Assembly (NCBI GenBank): GCA_017419465.1 | Contig: JAFOLE010000059.1 | Location: 1 to 13,850 of the forward strand | Source: Solobacterium sp. | Lineage (GTDB): Bacteria; Bacillota_I; Bacilli_A; Erysipelotrichales; Erysipelotrichaceae | Length of the DNA stretch: 13,850 nt | Direction of reading: 5' to 3' | Made by a program: the position numbers and the translations under genes | In this document: piece after piece, positions 13,439 to 13,850 of the stretch | How positions within the stretch are numbered: the stretch's first letter is position 1 | Layout: the number at the start of each line of letters is the position of its first letter | The notes under the pieces: model-generated | What the model saw: only the letters and a program-made list of their open reading frames with translations | The model's database searches: none | What the model was told of the DNA's origin: nothing

Positions 13439-13850
13439 GATCCCTGAGTTCTTCTTCCGTCAGTTCCCGGTATTCCCCCGGCTTCAGTGTTTCATCCAGA
13501 AGAAGATGCTTCATACGGATCCGTTTCAGTCCGATGACCTCATTATCCAATGCGATCATCATCCGCTTCACCTGGTGATATTTCCCCTCTGTAAGCGTGA
13601 TTCTGCAGGTATGCGGATCAAGGATACGCATATCCGCTGGAAGACATGTCTCTCCTCCGTCAATAACGATTCCATCTCTGATCCGCTGAACATCCGATTC
13701 CTTCAGCGGATTTTTTACTGTAACCAGATATTCCTTTTCGACATGATGTTTCGGCGACAGCAGCTGATGGCCAAGCGGACCGTCATTGGTAATCAGAAGC
13801 AGCCCTTCCGTATCGCGGTCCAGACGCCCGACCGGATACAGTCCGCGTAC
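13407..13850 (-). CDS. RsuA/RluB-family pseudouridine synthase (partial, N-terminus outside window)
   Basis: Isomerises a specific uridine in rRNA to pseudouridine. The C-terminal 147 codons are present and the frame is open to the right edge, so the N-terminal S4 domain and start lie beyond it. The catalytic motif GRLDRDTEGLLLITNDG stands near the right end, with catalytic Asp in RLD. Downstream are KEYLVTV and the core strand motif EGKYHQVKRM, both diagnostic of the RsuA/RluB group, and a C-terminal LKPGEYRELTEEEL. I cannot tell which subfamily (16S RsuA or 23S RluB) it is. It ends inside the last codons of ispH with no terminator evident between them. Confidence 0.94.
   Translation of the reverse strand, partial: VRGLYPVGRLDRDTEGLLLITNDGPLGHQLLSPKHHVEKEYLVTVKNPLKESDVQRIRDGIVIDGGETCLPADMRILDPHTCRITLTEGKYHQVKRMMIALDNEVIGLKRIRMKHLLLDETLKPGEYRELTEEELRDLRESEPSVSE

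Overview
The window looks like ordinary chromosome from a low-GC-lineage Gram-positive bacterium (Bacillota) of moderate GC content. Evidence: Shine-Dalgarno-rich starts, sigma-A type promoters, a complete comG-type competence pseudopilus operon, a B. subtilis-length EF-P, a four-cysteine L33, and a cshB-nfo pair next to ispH, which recalls the B. subtilis yqfP-yqfQ-yqfR-yqfS cluster. An Erysipelotrichia-like member is my guess from protein flavour only. No transposase, integrase, CRISPR array, tRNA or rRNA is visible, and the coding style is uniform.

Layout. (1) Positions 1-306: the first 11 codons of a minus-strand gene, preceded by an attenuator terminator, a complete FMN riboswitch and a good promoter, so the truncated gene is probably a riboflavin transporter or riboflavin-synthesis gene. 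(2) 307-2517, minus: an unrecognised 736-residue membrane protein with a long charged coiled coil, a 90-bp in-frame tandem repeat and a hydrophobic C-terminus. (3) 2642-3202, minus: elongation factor P, in which the usual modified lysine (position 32) is Met. (4) 3338-6882, plus: the comG operon (a six-codon leader ORF, comGA ATPase, comGB platform protein, comGC major pseudopilin, four divergent minor-pseudopilin genes), tightly packed with overlapping starts. (5) 6884-7740, minus: MBL-fold hydrolase and rpmG. (6) 7836-9005, minus: malic enzyme. (7) 9132-10205, plus: ispG, ending in a bidirectional terminator shared with nfo. (8) 10240-12476, minus: nfo and a CshB-like DEAD-box helicase overlapping by 4 nt. 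(9) 12536-13438, plus: ispH, divergent from the helicase across a shared palindromic -10 region. (10) 13407-13850, minus: the C-terminal part of an RsuA/RluB-family pseudouridine synthase, overlapping the end of ispH tail to tail.

Functionally, ispG and ispH supply the last two iron-sulfur steps of the MEP isoprenoid pathway. EF-P, L33, the DEAD helicase and the pseudouridine synthase serve ribosomes and translation. Nfo repairs abasic DNA. ComGA-GG builds a DNA-uptake pseudopilus. The most distinctive features are the EF-P without its lysine, the repeat-bearing coiled-coil membrane protein, the comGA leader ORF, and a hairpin at the rpmG/MBL junction that can act as a terminator and may also bring a distant Shine-Dalgarno sequence next to a start codon.
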